Source of the DNA: M0027 sp021713415
Lineage (GTDB): Bacteria > Pseudomonadota > Gammaproteobacteria > Francisellales > Francisellaceae
Reading direction: 5' to 3'
Length of the DNA stretch: 50,999 nucleotides
Assembly: GCA_021713415.1 (NCBI GenBank)
Contig: JAKJJQ010000020.1
Coordinates: 1 to 50,999 of the forward strand
Shown: positions 35,514 to 43,842 of the stretch, piece after piece
Numbering within the stretch: the stretch's first letter is position 1
Layout: each line of letters opens with the position of its first letter
Notes under the pieces: model-generated
Database searches by the model: none
What the model was told of the DNA's origin: nothing
Seen by the model: only the letters and a program-made list of their open reading frames with translations
Program-made: the position numbers and the translations under genes

Positions 35514-36302
35514 TTAATTAAAACTATGTTCTTTTTTTGGAAATGCACCATTTTTAACCTCAAGGTTATATTCAGTTAGCGCATTTTGAATTAATTGAAA
35601 GCCATTTAAGTACTCTTTAACAAATTTAAAAGGACTATTTTCTGTAAGCCCAAGTAAGTCATGCCAAACTAAAACTTGCCCATCAGTTTGATTGCCTGCG
35701 CCAATACCAATTGTTGGTATATTTAATAAAGATGTGATTTCAGCTGCCAAATCAGCTGGCATACACTCAAGTACAACTGCAAAACAACCAGCATTTTCTA
35801 AATCTTTCGCTTGTTGAATTAAACATGACTTTGCTTTATCGTCTTTTCCTTGAACTCTAAAACCACCAAAATTATGGACATGTTGGGGTGTTAAGCCAAT
35901 ATGTCCCATGACAGGGACACCTGAATGAACAATGTGATTAATAATATCAAGATTACCATGGGCGCCTTCAAGTTTAACAGCATGTGCGCCGGATTGAACC
36001 AAGGTTTGAACAGCGGAAATGGTATCTTTTAAAATGCCACGATATGACATAAAAGGTAAGTCTGCGACGATAAATTTATCTTTTGCACCTGTTGCGACAG
36101 CTTTTGTATGAAGTTGCATCATTTCAATTGTTGCTGTCGTTGTATTTTGATGTCCATGAACCACCATAGAAACACTATCACCAACCAATAAGACATCAAT
36201 ATCAGTTTGATTGGCAATTGCTGCTGTTGTTGCATCATAGCAGGTAATAACGGTTATTTTTTCAGCATTTTGTTTTTTGCTTAGAAAATCAAGTACGTTC
36301 AT
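35514..36302 (-). CDS. panB: 3-methyl-2-oxobutanoate hydroxymethyltransferase
   Basis: It makes ketopantoate from 2-oxoisovalerate and methylene-tetrahydrofolate. Signature stretches are ITVITCYDATTAAIANQ, LLVGDSVSMVVHGHQNT, DLPFMSYRG, VKLEGAH, VMGHIGLTPQ and TIGIGAGNQTDGQVLVWHD, which cover the metal- and substrate-binding residues. The length of 262 matches the family. It overlaps the end of panG by 14 bases, which indicates translational coupling. Confidence 0.95.
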   Translation of the reverse strand: MNVLDFLSKKQNAEKITVITCYDATTAAIANQTDIDVLLVGDSVSMVVHGHQNTTTATIEMMQLHTKAVATGAKDKFIVADLPFMSYRGILKDTISAVQTLVQSGAHAVKLEGAHGNLDIINHIVHSGVPVMGHIGLTPQHVHNFGGFRVQGKDDKAKSCLIQQAKDLENAGCFAVVLECMPADLAAEITSLLNIPTIGIGAGNQTDGQVLVWHDLLGLTENSPFKFVKEYLNGFQLIQNALTEYNLEVKNGAFPKKEHSFN

Positions 36303-37056
36303 TTTCTTGTTTATCCTGTGACAGTTGATTTAGATGGGTTTCTACAAAGGCTTTATAAATCTGAAGAAAATTATCATCATTGATATTAAGCGCATCAATG
36401 TGAAAGTTAATGGTATTAATATCATTTCTAGCAATGGGTCCAGTTAATGCATTTTGATAGTCATTTTTTAAGTTGATTAATGTTTGTTCTAAAAGTGGAA
36501 TTGCCACTATAGGATCAATGTTAAAGTGACTTTTAAGTGTATTAAAATATTTTTGCCATAATAATGTTGTATAGTTATTTGCAATAGCACCAAGTGCATG
36601 ATAATAAGCTTTATCTTTACGCTTTATCTTAAAATAGCGGTTTGGTATGCCGGGTAATAATTGACTGAATTTAGGACCTTCCGATTCAATTGCAAATGGT
36701 ATATCTAGGTAGCACTCAGGTGTATAAAGTGACTTTGAAAACGTCTGTAATGGGTGTGTAGTATAGGCATATTCGGAACTTAGTGAACCTGAAAAGTGAA
36801 GGTATAACTGATCTTTTTGTTTGTACTTTAAACAGTTTGTTTTAATAAAATTTTCAATGGCATCATCTTTAATTAAAAAAAGAATATGCGTTGACTCTTT
36901 TAATAGCAAAATTAAATTTTCGATTGGATACGATCGATACCAGTGCTTGTAAGGTAGTTTAAGTATATTAAGATAATGAATAAAATGTTTAGCCATTAGG
37001 CCATTGCCAATCACTAAGTATTGTGTATTTGATTTACTTAAACAATCCATTTTCAA
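36289..37056 (-). CDS. panG: PanG-like ketopantoate reductase
   Basis: A 255-residue Rossmann-fold protein: YLVIGNGLMAKHFIHYL is the nucleotide-binding G-x-G-x-x-[AG] loop, HFSGSLSSEYAYTTHPLQTF recalls the DUF2520-type dehydrogenases, and the C-terminal half is helical (LGAIANNYTTLLW). Francisella uses an enzyme of this kind, PanG, in place of PanE to reduce ketopantoate to pantoate. Here it is the first gene of the operon followed by panB, panC and panD, and no panE is seen, so the same role is very likely. The leading MKMDCLSKSN may be shorter if the second Met is used. The identity rests on context and fold, not on a direct alignment. Confidence 0.8.
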   Translation of the reverse strand: MKMDCLSKSNTQYLVIGNGLMAKHFIHYLNILKLPYKHWYRSYPIENLILLLKESTHILFLIKDDAIENFIKTNCLKYKQKDQLYLHFSGSLSSEYAYTTHPLQTFSKSLYTPECYLDIPFAIESEGPKFSQLLPGIPNRYFKIKRKDKAYYHALGAIANNYTTLLWQKYFNTLKSHFNIDPIVAIPLLEQTLINLKNDYQNALTGPIARNDINTINFHIDALNINDDNFLQIYKAFVETHLNQLSQDKQENERT

Positions 37057-37390
37057 TATCCTAAAATCATTAACTAAACTAGATTTGGCATATAAGCATA
37101 AACAGATTTCAAAAGACTCGCAATATAAAAAATATCTTGAAAATAATTATAAATTTTAGTATGATTTTTGGGCTGGTTATTTAGCCTATGCATAAGAACA
37201 AAAAAATATAGGGGAAAGAAGATGATAGTCCTCAGCGGAGTTAATCAATAAAAAGTTAATCAAATGATTTTTAAGAATTATTTGGTGTTATTGTTTTAGT
37301 TATAATTTAGTATAAAAATACTATGGTTAAGTAGCACCGTACTACTTTGTAACTTATTGAATTTTAAAATTTTTATTATTGAGGTACATT
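37057..37390 (+). promoter_or_regulatory. Divergent intergenic region panG / efflux pump with a leader hairpin
   Basis: The region separates the divergent panG operon and MFS gene. It holds a perfect TATAAT at 37301-37306 without a good -35. Just downstream is a hairpin at 37326-37353 (GTTA-AGTAG / CTACT-TTG-TAAC, 7-base loop CACCGTA) that would be in the 5' leader of the pump mRNA. A 9-codon frame (MIVLSGVNQ, 37222-37251) has AGGGG 7 bases upstream. I see no tRNA or known riboswitch. Confidence 0.4.
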
Positions 37391-38590
37391 ATGTCTTCTG
37401 TAGATAAATCGCAGCATCGTGCGATTATTTTTGTTGTTATTGCATTAATTGTTTTAATGGTTAGTGCAACCGATTTACATATTCCATCACTACCAGCAAT
37501 TCAGAAAAGTTTATTTGCAAGTGTTGGTGAAGTCCAGTTAACGGTAACGCTTTATTTAATTGGTTATGCTGTTTCACCGTTAGTTTATGGTCCATTATCA
37601 GATGCTTATGGTCGTCGTGGTATTTTAATTTTTGGTTTAGTCATTGCATTTTTTGGTAGCCTATTATGTACATTTGCTCCATCAATTGAAATGTTACTAG
37701 CTGGGCGAATATTACAGGGGCTTGGGCTTGGTGCAGGCAGTGCAATGATGCGTGCAATTTTTAGAGATGCATTTACTGGTAAAACACTGGCTAAAGTGGG
37801 TTCTTATATGGGTACAGCTAGTTCATTAAGCATGGGCTTAGCGCCAACTTTAGGCGGTTTTGTTCAAGAGTATGCTGGCTGGAGATTTAATTTTGCTATT
37901 ATTGTGATAGCCGTTGTTATTGGTTTATATTGTGTTCTACGTTATTTACCTGAAACACATCATAACCGTAATTTAGAAGCTAAAAAACCACTTAAATGGT
38001 TTAAAAGCTACTTTGAGTTAATTAGATCAAAAGCATTTATTTCTTGTGTCTGTATGGCAGGTTTTGCATTCTCTGGTCTAATTGTTTATGCAACAGCTGC
38101 ACCATTTTTATTACAAGCCAACTATGGGTTAAGTGCAGCACAATTCGGGCTTTTATCATTATTTATTGCAGCGGCACAAGCAATTGGCTTTAACTTAAAT
38201 GGTCGTCTGTTAAAAGTAGTTAGCATTAATCAGGCAATGCTAATTGGCGTAATTATGATGCTAATTTCTGGCTTAATGCTAATATTGTTTTATATAATAG
38301 GTGGGTTAAGTGTATTTAGCATTATTGTAATGATTGTTATTTATGTCATTGGTACAGGTTTTATTTATGCTAACGCCTATGCGCAGGCCTTTAGTCCATT
38401 TGGTCATATTATTGGCTTTGCAGCAGCGATGTACGGCATGTTACAAACAACGCTTGGTGGTCTATCAAGCTTTATTGTTGCAGTTATACCTCACTATAAT
38501 GCTTTAATAATAGGTATAATGTTTAGCGCGTTGGCTGTTGTCAGTTTAATAACATTAGCTATGGTTGTGAAATATGTAGAGCATGAATAA
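37391..38590 (+). CDS. MFS multidrug efflux transporter, Bcr/CflA family
   Basis: About 399 residues and twelve membrane segments. SATDLHIPSLPAIQKSL near the start is the D1 motif of the Bcr/CflA drug:H+ antiporters, followed by the motif A sequence YGPLSDAYGRRGILIFGL and RILQGLGLGAGSAMMRAIFRD (motif B region with Arg). APTLGGFVQEYAGWRFNF is motif C. I place the start at ATG 37391 with GAGG eight bases upstream; a TTG four codons earlier has no such site. The last 8 bases overlap the next gene. Confidence 0.9.
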   Translation: MSSVDKSQHRAIIFVVIALIVLMVSATDLHIPSLPAIQKSLFASVGEVQLTVTLYLIGYAVSPLVYGPLSDAYGRRGILIFGLVIAFFGSLLCTFAPSIEMLLAGRILQGLGLGAGSAMMRAIFRDAFTGKTLAKVGSYMGTASSLSMGLAPTLGGFVQEYAGWRFNFAIIVIAVVIGLYCVLRYLPETHHNRNLEAKKPLKWFKSYFELIRSKAFISCVCMAGFAFSGLIVYATAAPFLLQANYGLSAAQFGLLSLFIAAAQAIGFNLNGRLLKVVSINQAMLIGVIMMLISGLMLILFYIIGGLSVFSIIVMIVIYVIGTGFIYANAYAQAFSPFGHIIGFAAAMYGMLQTTLGGLSSFIVAVIPHYNALIIGIMFSALAVVSLITLAMVVKYVEHE

Positions 38591-39545
38591 ATCAGAAACT
38601 AAAAGTAACAATAAAAAGCAATTATTTAGTCCGCCTAATTGGCTGAAAAATCCACATTTTCAGTCAATATATGGCAGTATTATTCGTTATAAATCAAAAT
38701 TGGCTATTCATTGGGAAGCTATTTCATTAGAAGATGGTGACTTTATCGATATTGCATGGATTGGCCAAAAAGATAAGCCAGTTGTTATTTTATTACATGG
38801 TTTAGAAGGCTCTGTAAATTCTCACTATATTCAGATGAGTATTGACTATTTGGTTGATGTTGGTTATCAAGTTGCTGTGATGCATTTTCGTAGCTGCAGT
38901 TATCGAATGAATGCTAATAAAGAAAAAAGTTATAATGCTGGTGATACTGAAGACTTTAAAGCAATTTTAGATACATTAATTTGGCGATTTAAAAAACCAT
39001 TTAAAGTTATTGGCTATTCATTAGGTGGCAACGTTCTTTTACGTTATCTTGAAAAATATGATGATTGGCGTATTGAAAAGGCAGTGATAATCTCTTCACC
39101 ATTTAATCTTGGTCTATCAGTTGATCAATTATCACCATTTTATCATAAGGTTTTTTTAAAAAGTTTAAAGAAAAAGGTAATTTATAAAGTTAAACGCCAG
39201 GGGTTAATTGGAATAGATTTAAAATATTTAAAGTCAATTAAGCATTTGCGGGACTTTGATAATTATATTACAGCTAAAATGTATGGTTTTAAAGATGCTG
39301 AAAGTTATTATCGGGCTTCAAGTACAAGATCAGACTTGCATCGAGTTAAGCAAGATACTTTAATTATTCATGCTTTAGATGATCCGTTTGTCCCTTATTT
39401 TACAATACCAGAAGATGAAGAACTATCTGATTCTACAAAATTGATACTTACAGACTCAGGAGGCCATGTTGGCTTTGTAGAGGGCGGTTTACCTTGGAAG
39501 CCGAAGATATGGTTTTTTAAACCAATGTTAGATTTTTTAAAATAA
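38583..39545 (+). CDS. YheT-like alpha/beta hydrolase
   Basis: A 320-residue hydrolase of the YheT/Abhd1-3 branch. FSPPNWLKNPHFQSIYGS is the N-terminal family signature, VILLHGLEGSVNSHYIQ carries the oxyanion hole, VIGYSLGGNVLLRYLE the nucleophile Ser, LDDPFVPYF the Asp, and SGGHVGFVEG the catalytic His. The active site is complete. The preferred substrates of this family are medium-chain acyl esters. The ATG lies inside the end of the MFS gene (8-base overlap), so it is translated with the efflux pump. Confidence 0.85.
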   Translation: MNKSETKSNNKKQLFSPPNWLKNPHFQSIYGSIIRYKSKLAIHWEAISLEDGDFIDIAWIGQKDKPVVILLHGLEGSVNSHYIQMSIDYLVDVGYQVAVMHFRSCSYRMNANKEKSYNAGDTEDFKAILDTLIWRFKKPFKVIGYSLGGNVLLRYLEKYDDWRIEKAVIISSPFNLGLSVDQLSPFYHKVFLKSLKKKVIYKVKRQGLIGIDLKYLKSIKHLRDFDNYITAKMYGFKDAESYYRASSTRSDLHRVKQDTLIIHALDDPFVPYFTIPEDEELSDSTKLILTDSGGHVGFVEGGLPWKPKIWFFKPMLDFLK

Positions 39546-39607
39546 TAAAAGGGTTTAACTGCAATATGATTTAGTTATTTAATTAGTTATTTAAAAGGAG
39601 TTTATCG

Positions 39608-40111
39608 ATGGCTATTTTAAAGGTAATTCAAGCGGATATTACTCAATTAGAAGTTGATGCTATTGTCAATGCTGCAAATAATAGTTTATTAGGCGGTGGT
39701 GGTGTTGATGGCGCAATTCATCATGCTGCAGGTCCAGAGTTACTTAAAGCATGTAGGGAGTTAAATGGCTGTCAAACAGGACAAGCCAAACTTACCAAAG
39801 CTTATCGACTACCTTCAAAGTATGTTATTCATACGGTAGGGCCAGTCTATCATGGTGGACAGAATAGTGAAGCTCAATTATTAAAGTCTTGTTATCAATC
39901 ATCTTTAATGCTAGCTGATCAAAGTGGTGTTAAATCAATAGCATTTCCATCAATTAGCTGTGGTGTCTATGGCTATCCAAAGGATGAAGCTGTTAAAATT
40001 GCAATAGATTCGGTTAAAGAAGTGATTAATACACTAGATTCAGTTGAAACCGTTTATTTTGTATGTTTTGATGAATCTATGTGCAATTTATATGAAAGCT
40101 ATTTAAGTTAA
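39608..40111 (+). CDS. Macro-domain O-acetyl-ADP-ribose deacetylase, YmdB-like
   Basis: A 167-residue macro domain of the MacroD type. It binds ADP-ribose and removes O-acetyl groups or ADP-ribose from acidic residues. DAIVNAANNSLLGGGGVDGAIHHAAGPELL has the catalytic Asn and GGGVDGAIH loop, and SIAFPSISCGVYGYP the second substrate-binding loop. The fold is complete at 167 residues. AAAAGGAG precedes the ATG. It is co-directional with the nitroreductase gene, whose start follows at once. Confidence 0.93.
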   Translation: MAILKVIQADITQLEVDAIVNAANNSLLGGGGVDGAIHHAAGPELLKACRELNGCQTGQAKLTKAYRLPSKYVIHTVGPVYHGGQNSEAQLLKSCYQSSLMLADQSGVKSIAFPSISCGVYGYPKDEAVKIAIDSVKEVINTLDSVETVYFVCFDESMCNLYESYLS

Positions 40112-40123
40112 GGGAGTATGACG

Positions 40124-40750
40124 ATGGATCACCAAATTAAGAAAGCACATGCAGATGCCCCTATTCATCATTTATTAGAAAAACGTTGGAGCCCTTATGT
40201 ATTTTCTGATGAAAAAATCTCTAATGAGACTTTGAAAGTATTATTTGAGGCGGCTAGATGGGCGCCTTCATCTTATAATGATCAACCATGGCGTTATATT
40301 ATTGCAACAAAAGAGCAGCCTGATATTTATGAAAAGATATTTACTTGTTTAGTTGAAAATAATCAAACTTGGGCAGGTAATGCTTACGTACTAGCACTTG
40401 GTGTTATTATGAAAAATCTATCTCAAACTGGAAAACCTAATCGAGCTGCATTACATGATTTGGGTGCAGCATCAATGAGTTTGACATTAGAAGCATTAAA
40501 GCAAGGTCTGTTTGTTCATCAAATGATTGGAATTATTCCACAGAAGGTGAAAGAAACATTTAATTTACCTGATGATGCTGAAGCTTACACAGCTTTAGCT
40601 ATTGGTCATGTATGTGATTCTGATGAACACTTTGATAAAGCAGCCGATGTCTTAAAAGAACGTGATCATAAGCCTAGAGAAAGAAAACCATTAGATGAGA
40701 TTATATTTCATGAAAATTTTGGTGAAGCATTTAAGTTTGATTTGCTGTAA
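40124..40750 (+). CDS. Nitroreductase-family FMN oxidoreductase
   Basis: A 208-residue single-domain nitroreductase. The FMN-binding RWSPYVFSDEKIS and the WAPSSYNDQPWRYIIAT motif (A-P-S-x-x-N-x-Q-P) are complete; DLGAASMSLTLEALKQGLF and ALAIGHV follow in family order. I prefer ATG 40124 over ATG 40118 because the AGGGAG at 40111-40116 is then 7 bases away. Substrates could be nitro compounds or quinones. It lies 12 bases after the macro-domain gene and is probably in one transcript with it. Confidence 0.9.
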   Translation: MDHQIKKAHADAPIHHLLEKRWSPYVFSDEKISNETLKVLFEAARWAPSSYNDQPWRYIIATKEQPDIYEKIFTCLVENNQTWAGNAYVLALGVIMKNLSQTGKPNRAALHDLGAASMSLTLEALKQGLFVHQMIGIIPQKVKETFNLPDDAEAYTALAIGHVCDSDEHFDKAADVLKERDHKPRERKPLDEIIFHENFGEAFKFDLL

Positions 40751-40818
40751 ATTAAATTTAAATTATATTTTTTAGAACTATAATCAAACATCTTAATACA
40801 ACTTATGGTTATTTGCTG

Positions 40819-41526
40819 ATGAAAATTAATATACTTAAAGGCGTGGTTTTATCACTTTTATTGTTAAATACAAGCTTTGCGGCTGAGAAAGTTTTGAAAG
40901 TTGGTACAGCTGGAGATTATAAGCCACTCACTTGGTATGATGTTAAAACAAAACGTTTTAGTGGTACGGATATTCAGTTGATTAAAGCATTTGCTAAAGC
41001 AAATGATTACAAAGTTCAATGGATTAAAACAACTTGGCCAACGTTATCAAAGGATTTAGCACAAGGAAAATTTCAAATGGCCATTGGTGGTATTTCATTA
41101 ACGCCAGCAAGAGAAAAACAGTTTTTAACATCTAAAGCACTAGAAACATCAGGTAAAATGGCTTTGATTCGCTGTAAAGATAAAAAGAAATATAACAGTT
41201 TAAGTTCAATCGATCAGTTTTTTGTTAAAGTGGTTGAAAATCGTGGTGGCACAAATGAAGCTTTTGCTCTAAAAAACCTTCATAAAGCAACCATTGTGCT
41301 TGTACCAAACAATCATTTGCCTTTTGTTTATTTAAATCGTCATTGGGCTGATGTAATGTTTACTGACTCAATTGAAGCAAAATATCAGCAGAGTTTAAAT
41401 CACGGCTTATGTGCAGTTACGCAATATCAATATGACCCAGTATCAAAAGTTGCTTTATTTTTGAAAAATGAGACTCAATTAAAAAATCAGTTTGATCATT
41501 GGCTTGAAAATAATAATCACAAATAA
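40819..41526 (+). CDS. Periplasmic solute-binding protein, PheC (cyclohexadienyl dehydratase)-like
   Basis: A 235-residue protein with a signal peptide (residues 1-22, ending SFAA-EK). It is a type II periplasmic binding-protein fold: VLKVGTAGDYKPLTWYD, FSGTDIQLIKAFAK, TTWPTLSKDLAQGKFQMAIGGISLTPAR and VVENRGGTNEAFALKNL. TWPTL followed by GGIS and N-x-GGTNE are characteristic of PheC, a periplasmic prephenate/arogenate dehydratase that evolved from amino-acid-binding proteins. It could make phenylpyruvate outside the cytoplasm. I choose ATG 40819; a TTG two codons upstream is weaker. Confidence 0.75.
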   Translation: MKINILKGVVLSLLLLNTSFAAEKVLKVGTAGDYKPLTWYDVKTKRFSGTDIQLIKAFAKANDYKVQWIKTTWPTLSKDLAQGKFQMAIGGISLTPAREKQFLTSKALETSGKMALIRCKDKKKYNSLSSIDQFFVKVVENRGGTNEAFALKNLHKATIVLVPNNHLPFVYLNRHWADVMFTDSIEAKYQQSLNHGLCAVTQYQYDPVSKVALFLKNETQLKNQFDHWLENNNHK

Positions 41527-41611
41527 ATGTAACAATTAAAATATTTACAATATATTATAACTGAGATAGGCTCTTTTTTATTTTAATAAATTTAAATAAA
41601 GGGAGCTAGAG

Positions 41612-42493
41612 ATGCCATTACTAGAAGGTTCAGCTGCAAAAAAGTGGTATTTAGATGCTAAATTGTTTTATGATCAGGAAGATGACTTTTCATTATTGCA
41701 GTGGCAGGGCGAATATCAGCAAAAAATACCTGTAGGTGAAAAAGTGGAAAATATGCCAATGGTATTGAAAGCCCAATTTATTATATTGGGTGAAGGGGCT
41801 ATGGAGTTAAGCACAGATCTAAAAGAAAGAATGCAGGAAATTAATGATCCGCTTTTAACTGTAGGGCAGCCAACAGAGTTAATGAATATGTATGTTAATG
41901 GTTATTGTGCTGAAAACCCACAAGATAGAGCTAGCCTTGCTGTAAGAAATCTTTTATTGTGTGAGCAAAATTTAAGAAATTCAGGTTTGACTATTCAGCA
42001 TGATCAAGCATCTACTCAAGTATTATCAGCCTGTTTTAGTCGAATCTGTAGTCCTAAAACTTCAGGTGCAGTTGGTATCCAACAACCTTCATTAGAAGAT
42101 GTACATTTTGCAGCAAGATCACTACTAAGAAATGCATTGATTGAGAATAAATTGTTTAGTGAAGAAAATGTACCTAGTTTACCACATTTAACAACTTTTG
42201 ATGTGTTTAGAATAACGGCAACAATAAATCAACTACATCAAGCTAAACTACTTAACCTTAATATGATTTTAGCGATATTCGAAATATCCAAAAGAGATAG
42301 TCAATTATTAAATCATATTAATACAGATGACTTAGCATTGATTAACACTGCTATTAATAAAGGTGTTACATTAGAAAATGCTGTTGGTAAGATGTTTTTA
42401 GAAAATAAGTTATCGCATAATCCATATGATCTAATGTTTCAAGCTTTTACTTCTAAACAAAAAGAGTATCAACAGAGTCTTAAATTAGAATAA
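41612..42493 (+). CDS. Orphan cytoplasmic protein, possible effector
   Basis: Not recognised. The 293-residue product has no signal peptide or membrane segment and reads as a helical protein with several short amphipathic repeats. One stretch is NPYDLMFQAFTSKQKEYQQ at the C-terminus, and a central region (about 120-260) has many Leu/Asn-rich helices. There are Cys residues in NGYCAENPQ and in SACFSRICS. AAGGGAG lies 9 bases before the ATG. The gene stands alone between the PheC-like gene and tyrS. A host-directed role is possible, as for the orphan at 14091, but nothing in the sequence proves it. Confidence 0.55.
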   Translation: MPLLEGSAAKKWYLDAKLFYDQEDDFSLLQWQGEYQQKIPVGEKVENMPMVLKAQFIILGEGAMELSTDLKERMQEINDPLLTVGQPTELMNMYVNGYCAENPQDRASLAVRNLLLCEQNLRNSGLTIQHDQASTQVLSACFSRICSPKTSGAVGIQQPSLEDVHFAARSLLRNALIENKLFSEENVPSLPHLTTFDVFRITATINQLHQAKLLNLNMILAIFEISKRDSQLLNHINTDDLALINTAINKGVTLENAVGKMFLENKLSHNPYDLMFQAFTSKQKEYQQSLKLE

Positions 42494-42530
42494 TTTAAAA
42501 CGAAATACTGGCTGTTATGAGAATCATCGG

Positions 42531-42536
42531 TATAAT
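42531..42536 (+). promoter_or_regulatory. -10 element upstream of tyrS
   Basis: A perfect TATAAT lies 52 bases before the tyrS ATG. The -35 is poor (CTGGCT at 17 bases), so the promoter is a candidate only. Confidence 0.4.
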
Positions 42537-42588
42537 AGATGGTTTAAGTATATTTGAATTGATAAGTTAAGTTCATTTGGAGTGATAA

Positions 42589-43806
42589 ATGTCATCAAAG
42601 AGTATTGATGAAGCGTTGGCGATTATTAAACGTGGAACTGATGAAATTTTATTAGAAGAAGATTTAGTTACTAAATTAAAAGAAGCTAAGCCTTTAATTG
42701 TCAAAATGGGTTTTGATCCGACAGCACCTGATTTGCATTTAGGGCATACAGTGGCAATAACAAAATTGCGTCAGCTACAAGATTTAGGTCATGAAATTCA
42801 CTTTTTAATTGGTGATTTTACAGCACAGATTGGTGATCCAACAGGAAAAAATGTCACACGTAAACCATTGGATGAGGCAACGATTCAAGAGAATGCCAAA
42901 ACATATCAAGCACAATGCTTTAAGATTTTAGATAAAGATAAAACAGTGATTAGACGCAACTCAGAGTGGTTTGGTAAAATGAGTGCTGCTGGTATGATTA
43001 AATTAGCTGCCAAAGAAACAGTTGCTCGTATGCTTGAGCGGGATGATTTTAAAAAGCGTTACCAAGGTGGTCAATCAATTGCCATTCATGAGTTCTTATA
43101 CCCACTTGTCCAAGGTTATGACTCAGTTGCAATGAAAGCAGATATAGAACTTGGTGGAACTGATCAGAAATTTAATTTATTAATGGGACGTGAATTGCAA
43201 AAAGATGCGGGTCAAAGACCGCAAGTAGTAATTACTATGCCGCTATTAGAAGGTTTAGATGGTGTTAAAAAGATGTCTAAATCATTAGGTAATTATGTCG
43301 GTATTGCTGAAGCACCAGATGACATTTTTGGTAAATTAATGTCTATTTCAGATGAATTAATGTGGCGTTACTTTGAGTTATTAAGTGCAAAATCAATTGA
43401 TGAAATTGAAAATCTAAAACAAGAGGCGATAAATGGTCGTAATCCGCGCGATATTAAAATTTTGTTAGCAAAAGAGATTATTACACGCTTTCATAGTCAA
43501 ACAGATGCTGATCAAGCTGAAGCAAACTTTATTAATCGTTTTCAGAAAAATCAAATACCAGATGAAATGCCAGAATATAGCTTTGATATTACATCTGAAG
43601 GAATTGCAATTGCAAATTTGCTAAAAGATGCGCAGTTAGTTAGTAGTACTTCAGATGCGATTCGTATGATTAAACAAGGTGCTGTGAAAATTGATGGTCA
43701 TAAAGTTTCTGATACAAAAATGATTTTAGATACAGATTCTGAAGCAGTTTATCAGGTAGGTAAGCGCAAGTTTGCTAAGATCAAACTAAGTGTTACCGTA
43801 TCCTAA
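42589..43806 (+). CDS. tyrS: Tyrosyl-tRNA synthetase
   Basis: It charges tRNA-Tyr. The 405-residue class I enzyme carries the HIGH-equivalent HLGHTVAI near the start, GDFTAQIGDPTGKN, FLYPLVQGYDS, ELGGTDQKFNLLMGRELQ, and KMSKS in GVKKMSKSLGNYVG. The C-terminus is an S4-type RNA-binding domain (SSTSDAIRMIKQGAVKIDGHKVSD). The 405-residue length fits the branch found in many proteobacteria. TTGGAG is 7 bases upstream of the ATG. thrS follows after 36 bases, probably on the same transcript. Confidence 0.97.
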   Translation: MSSKSIDEALAIIKRGTDEILLEEDLVTKLKEAKPLIVKMGFDPTAPDLHLGHTVAITKLRQLQDLGHEIHFLIGDFTAQIGDPTGKNVTRKPLDEATIQENAKTYQAQCFKILDKDKTVIRRNSEWFGKMSAAGMIKLAAKETVARMLERDDFKKRYQGGQSIAIHEFLYPLVQGYDSVAMKADIELGGTDQKFNLLMGRELQKDAGQRPQVVITMPLLEGLDGVKKMSKSLGNYVGIAEAPDDIFGKLMSISDELMWRYFELLSAKSIDEIENLKQEAINGRNPRDIKILLAKEIITRFHSQTDADQAEANFINRFQKNQIPDEMPEYSFDITSEGIAIANLLKDAQLVSSTSDAIRMIKQGAVKIDGHKVSDTKMILDTDSEAVYQVGKRKFAKIKLSVTVS

Positions 43807-43842
43807 TTAAAGTAAGTAAGTTTTAATTTAGAGAATGTAATT

